A stretch of DNA of 64,000 bases from Pseudoflavitalea rhizosphaerae (lineage in GTDB: Bacteria > Bacteroidota > Bacteroidia > Chitinophagales > Chitinophagaceae): NCBI RefSeq assembly GCF_003991355.1, contig NZ_RCSU01000005.1, positions 186,001 through 250,000 on the forward strand. Reading direction: 5' to 3'. The translations under genes were made by a program, and so were the position numbers. The notes beneath the pieces are model-generated. The model did no database searches, was not told where the DNA came from, and saw nothing but the letters and a program-made list of their open reading frames with translations. Shown piece by piece: positions 63,743 through 64,000 of this stretch (positions are counted from its first letter, which is position 1; each line of letters starts with the position of its first letter).

Positions 63743-64000
63743 ATGAACTACTTATATCGATACATAATCTTGCTTGCTATTATCGCAAGTATTGCTAATT
63801 GCAAAAAATCATCCTTTCTTGATGCAAAGCCAGAGGATAGATTGATAATTCCTGAGACTTTACAAGACATGGATTTGATACTAGATAATGATAGGGTGAT
63901 GAATGGCCTCAGTACTGATGGGTTAATGCCCATATTTGGTGAAATTGCTTGTGATGATCATTACACCCCACAGCGTTGGTTAGACAATTTTGATGCACTT
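63743..64000 (+). CDS. SusD/RagB-family lipoprotein (3' cut by window)
   Basis: The first 86 codons are visible from the ATG at 63743. There is a lipoprotein signal (IILLAIIASIANCKKSS, cysteine about residue 19). The typical SusD beginning follows (SFLDAKPEDRLIIPETLQDM, then DLILDNDRVMNGLS and GEIACDDHYT). SusD caps the SusC barrel and captures substrate at the surface. The rest lies beyond the window. Confidence 0.92.
   Translation, partial: MNYLYRYIILLAIIASIANCKKSSFLDAKPEDRLIIPETLQDMDLILDNDRVMNGLSTDGLMPIFGEIACDDHYTPQRWLDNFDAL

Noticed and set aside
34416-64000. Right attachment site of the tRNA-Lys element
   Set aside because: I looked for a second copy of the tRNA 3' end downstream and did not see one, so no right boundary is claimed.

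Overview
The window looks like a chromosomal segment of a Bacteroidota member, most likely a Chitinophagaceae relative. The indicators are a SusC/SusD pair with an ECF sigma factor and FecR, lipoproteins with short lipoboxes, a GH9/GlcNAc-utilisation cluster, and near-absence of strong Shine-Dalgarno sites. Genus assignment is inference. The 14-34 kb part is richer in G+C and looks like host backbone. The 0-13 kb and 34-60 kb parts are A+T-rich and look acquired.

0-13 kb: a six-gene, tightly overlapped operon. It starts with a giant STAND NTPase carrying a Cap4/DUF4297-like nuclease end (cut by the window start), then a small helical protein, then a complete Wadjet set jetA-jetB-jetC-jetD. 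A strong terminator follows, then a peroxiredoxin pseudogene that has lost its catalytic core, and an AlkD/AlkC-like DNA alkylation repair protein.

14-34 kb: an orphan class I terpene synthase, a two-gene ankyrin-repeat module with a small unknown protein, a membrane LytTR regulator, an intradiol-dioxygenase-like lipoprotein, and remnants of an alpha/beta hydrolase and an AraC regulator beside an unusual composite palindrome. Next comes a DeoR-type repressor divergent from an amino-sugar operon (GH9, ROK kinase, MFS transporter, SIS protein, nagA). Then follow D-lactate dehydrogenase, an arylesterase, katG, a YdeI/DUF1905-type protein and a large lipoprotein.

34-47 kb: a mobilizable element starting at the 3' end of tRNA-Lys(UUU). 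It has integrase arm-like repeats, a tyrosine integrase lacking the first catalytic arginine, a 2.4 kb insert (DUF1508, receiver-domain protein, ATPase) between two 59-bp direct repeats, radC, an excisionase-like HTH protein, small unknown proteins, an oriT-like hairpin, MobC, relaxase, coupling protein and accessory proteins. No type IV secretion genes are visible, so it looks mobilizable rather than self-transmissible. I could not find its right end.

47-54 kb: a probable defence cargo. A DUF4365 nuclease-like protein is divergent from a membrane-anchored caspase-like protease followed by a HARE-type winged-helix/PD-(D/E)XK nuclease. Next is a regulator pair (XRE protein plus a free-standing RNA polymerase alpha-CTD-like protein) with 21-bp-spaced direct repeats upstream, a long structured inverted repeat that may be a non-coding RNA, and a 33-residue membrane peptide.

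54-64 kb: an operon of a LuxR-type regulator and two lipoproteins, one resembling a permuted papain-fold hydrolase; a Crp-type regulator; then an ECF sigma factor, FecR anti-sigma, a small minus-strand gene with its own terminator, SusC and the beginning of SusD, a classical regulated nutrient-uptake locus.
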